Origin: CAWDLX01 sp046728155
Lineage (GTDB): Bacteria > Actinomycetota > Actinomycetes > Mycobacteriales > Micromonosporaceae
Assembly (NCBI GenBank): GCA_046728155.1
Contig: JBKPDY010000105.1
Span: 27,202-91,201, forward strand
DNA: 64,000 nucleotides
Direction: 5' to 3'
Translations under genes and position numbers: made by a program
Shown here: one piece after another, positions 62,983 to 64,000 of the stretch
Layout: every line of letters starts with the position of its first letter
Position numbering within the stretch: the first letter of the stretch is position 1
The notes under the pieces: generated by a model
Told to the model about the DNA's origin: nothing
The model's input: only the letters and a program-made list of their open reading frames with translations
The model's database searches: none

Positions 62983-64000
62983 CTAGGCAGAGAAGCAACC
63001 CTTGATGCTTTGCTCGGCCGGACGGCTAACCCAACTGGTCGAGGACTGGCGCGTGACATCCGGCTGTAATGGATTGTCGTTGTTACTGTCCAGCATCCAG
63101 TAGTAGATGCCTACTGTTTGCGTAGCCTTGGCGGCTTGGCAGGCAGCCGTGAACCAATTAGCCTGGACGACTGTGTTGATCACACCGGTACTGGCACCCC
63201 AGAGCCATGGGTGCGTGTAGGCACCGCTCAGCGCAGGTATGCCGATTTCTTGCACAGTCAGAATTTGCCGTACCGATAGCGGTAGTTGGTTAAACCACGC
63301 GGCCAACGCATCGGTGAGTTGTGCGATTGTCGCATCGTCGCCAACATAGACGGGCACATAGGCGTCCAAGCCGAGCGCCTGAAACGGCACTGGTGTGAAT
63401 TTGTTCCAGTTCGTGGCATAGCTGACCAAACCAGCGTATCCCGCGGCCTGGATCTGCTCGTTCAGCGCAGTCCACTGGGCAGTTTGTGATTGAAGCGAGG
63501 ATAGTTCTGTTGCCGCTACCAATTCTTCGACACCGTACTGCTGCGCCAGCCGGGCATAAACCACAAGCAACCTATCGTAGTCCGCGAACCATGTAGTATT
63601 GTTGGGAGGTTCTATGGTACCGCGCCATTGACCAGCATCCTTGATATTCGTCTCTTCGATGAGCGGTCGCAGCATGACCCGGAGTTTGCGGGCTTTTGCC
63701 GCCGCCAGCACGATGCTAAGGCTATGTACACTCGGGGTTTCCGGTCCGACGTACACCCGCGTGGGTGTGGCACCATCTGTATAGATGGGGAAGCTGATTC
63801 CCACCGAGTTTGCGCCCAAACCCACAATGTAGTTCAGATCCTGCGTCGCGGTCTGCTGCAGGCTGCTGTCCGGACCATTGATGTGCCAATAAACCTGGAT
63901 TCCTTTCTGGAACTGCCCCGGCCACCACGGCTGTGCCACTTGTGGCTGCGGAGACGGCGAAGCCGTATCCTCGGGCAGGATCGGTACGGCCTCCCCCACC
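62983..64000 (-). CDS. Putative secreted glycoside-hydrolase-like protein, 5' end cut
   Basis: At least 338 residues; the frame continues beyond the right edge, so the start and any signal peptide lie outside. A Pro/Ser linker (TASPSPQPQVAQPW) precedes a beta/alpha-barrel-like domain with GIQVYWHIN, VGISFPIYTDG, LRVMLRPLIEETN, AATELSSLQS, VSYATNWNKF and VQEIGIPALSG. The Glu in AATELSS and the Glu in VQEIGIP are placed like the acid/base and nucleophile of GH113-type or related barrels. GC content and codon use are visibly lower than in neighbours. Assignment is tentative. Confidence 0.65.
   Translation of the reverse strand, partial: VGEAVPILPEDTASPSPQPQVAQPWWPGQFQKGIQVYWHINGPDSSLQQTATQDLNYIVGLGANSVGISFPIYTDGATPTRVYVGPETPSVHSLSIVLAAAKARKLRVMLRPLIEETNIKDAGQWRGTIEPPNNTTWFADYDRLLVVYARLAQQYGVEELVAATELSSLQSQTAQWTALNEQIQAAGYAGLVSYATNWNKFTPVPFQALGLDAYVPVYVGDDATIAQLTDALAAWFNQLPLSVRQILTVQEIGIPALSGAYTHPWLWGASTGVINTVVQANWFTAACQAAKATQTVGIYYWMLDSNNDNPLQPDVTRQSSTSWVSRPAEQSIKGCFSA

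Overview
The window reads as the chromosome of a high-GC actinomycete. Evidence: strong GC bias in third codon positions, many GTG starts, probable leaderless genes, a DUF3145 protein, a mycothiol-dependent isomerase-type protein, an S-adenosyl methyltransferase of the Methyltransf_19 type and several one- and two-component regulators. A 13-bp palindrome (GTCCAC-A/T-GTGGAC and near variants) recurs about ten times. Together these suggest a filamentous actinomycete, perhaps of the Micromonosporaceae, but I cannot prove the genus. No rRNA, tRNA, CRISPR array, transposase or phage gene was recognised.

Layout. 1-2.5 kb: end of a membrane-protein gene, DUF3145, a small orphan protein and a DedA protein. 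2.5-5.6 kb: a coupled minus-strand operon of a CDF metal exporter, an OmpR-type regulator and its sensor kinase. 5.7-7.2 kb: a GH20 hexosaminidase. 7.3-13.0 kb: a lipid/CoA-thioester catabolic block (MaoC hydratase, three acyl-CoA dehydrogenases, two SDRs) whose promoter carries a perfect 23-bp palindrome. 13.2-15.3 kb: a second two-component system. 16.5-17.3 kb: a Panacea-domain (PanA-like) gene overlapping a small unknown gene, the best toxin-antitoxin candidate here. 17.4-29.4 kb: a signalling stretch (short AAA-LuxR regulator, PP2C phosphatase, methyltransferase coupled to a GGDEF-EAL protein, DinB protein, an RHH-tailed protein, a dual-specificity phosphatase, SerA coupled to a D-2-hydroxyglutarate dehydrogenase-like enzyme, and a Ser/Thr kinase with a polytopic membrane half).

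29.4-39.9 kb is a second catabolic block: a divergent acyl-CoA dehydrogenase, a TetR regulator, and an aldehyde plus alcohol dehydrogenase pair, with two matching 19-bp operators. It is followed by a minus-strand livGFHMK transporter operon and a second tetR. The liv promoter carries a palindrome resembling the one at 13.05 kb, so the two blocks may share a regulon. 40-44.3 kb: a sodium:solute symporter with its DUF3311 partner, a PfkB sugar kinase, a zinc-ribbon protein and a small membrane protein. 44.5-49.6 kb: a membrane GGDEF-EAL protein, an RpiB-like protein, DUF4383, carbonic anhydrase and GNAT proteins. 49.6-52.2 kb: a DrrAB-type exporter with a PadR regulator. 52.3-54.2 kb: a GMC oxidoreductase with a small partner. 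55.7-62.6 kb: valyl-tRNA synthetase behind a long repeat-bearing leader, a MetE-like protein, a VOC protein, a mycothiol-dependent isomerase-like protein and an acyl-CoA ligase. The right edge cuts a secreted-type protein with lower GC.

The genes fit a soil organism that imports and oxidises branched or bulky acids as CoA thioesters under TetR control. The most unexplained structure is the PanA pair, a 185-bp dispersed repeat present twice (22.7 and 55.2 kb), an inserted repeat that separates two acyl-CoA dehydrogenase genes exactly at a start codon, and the iterated palindrome.
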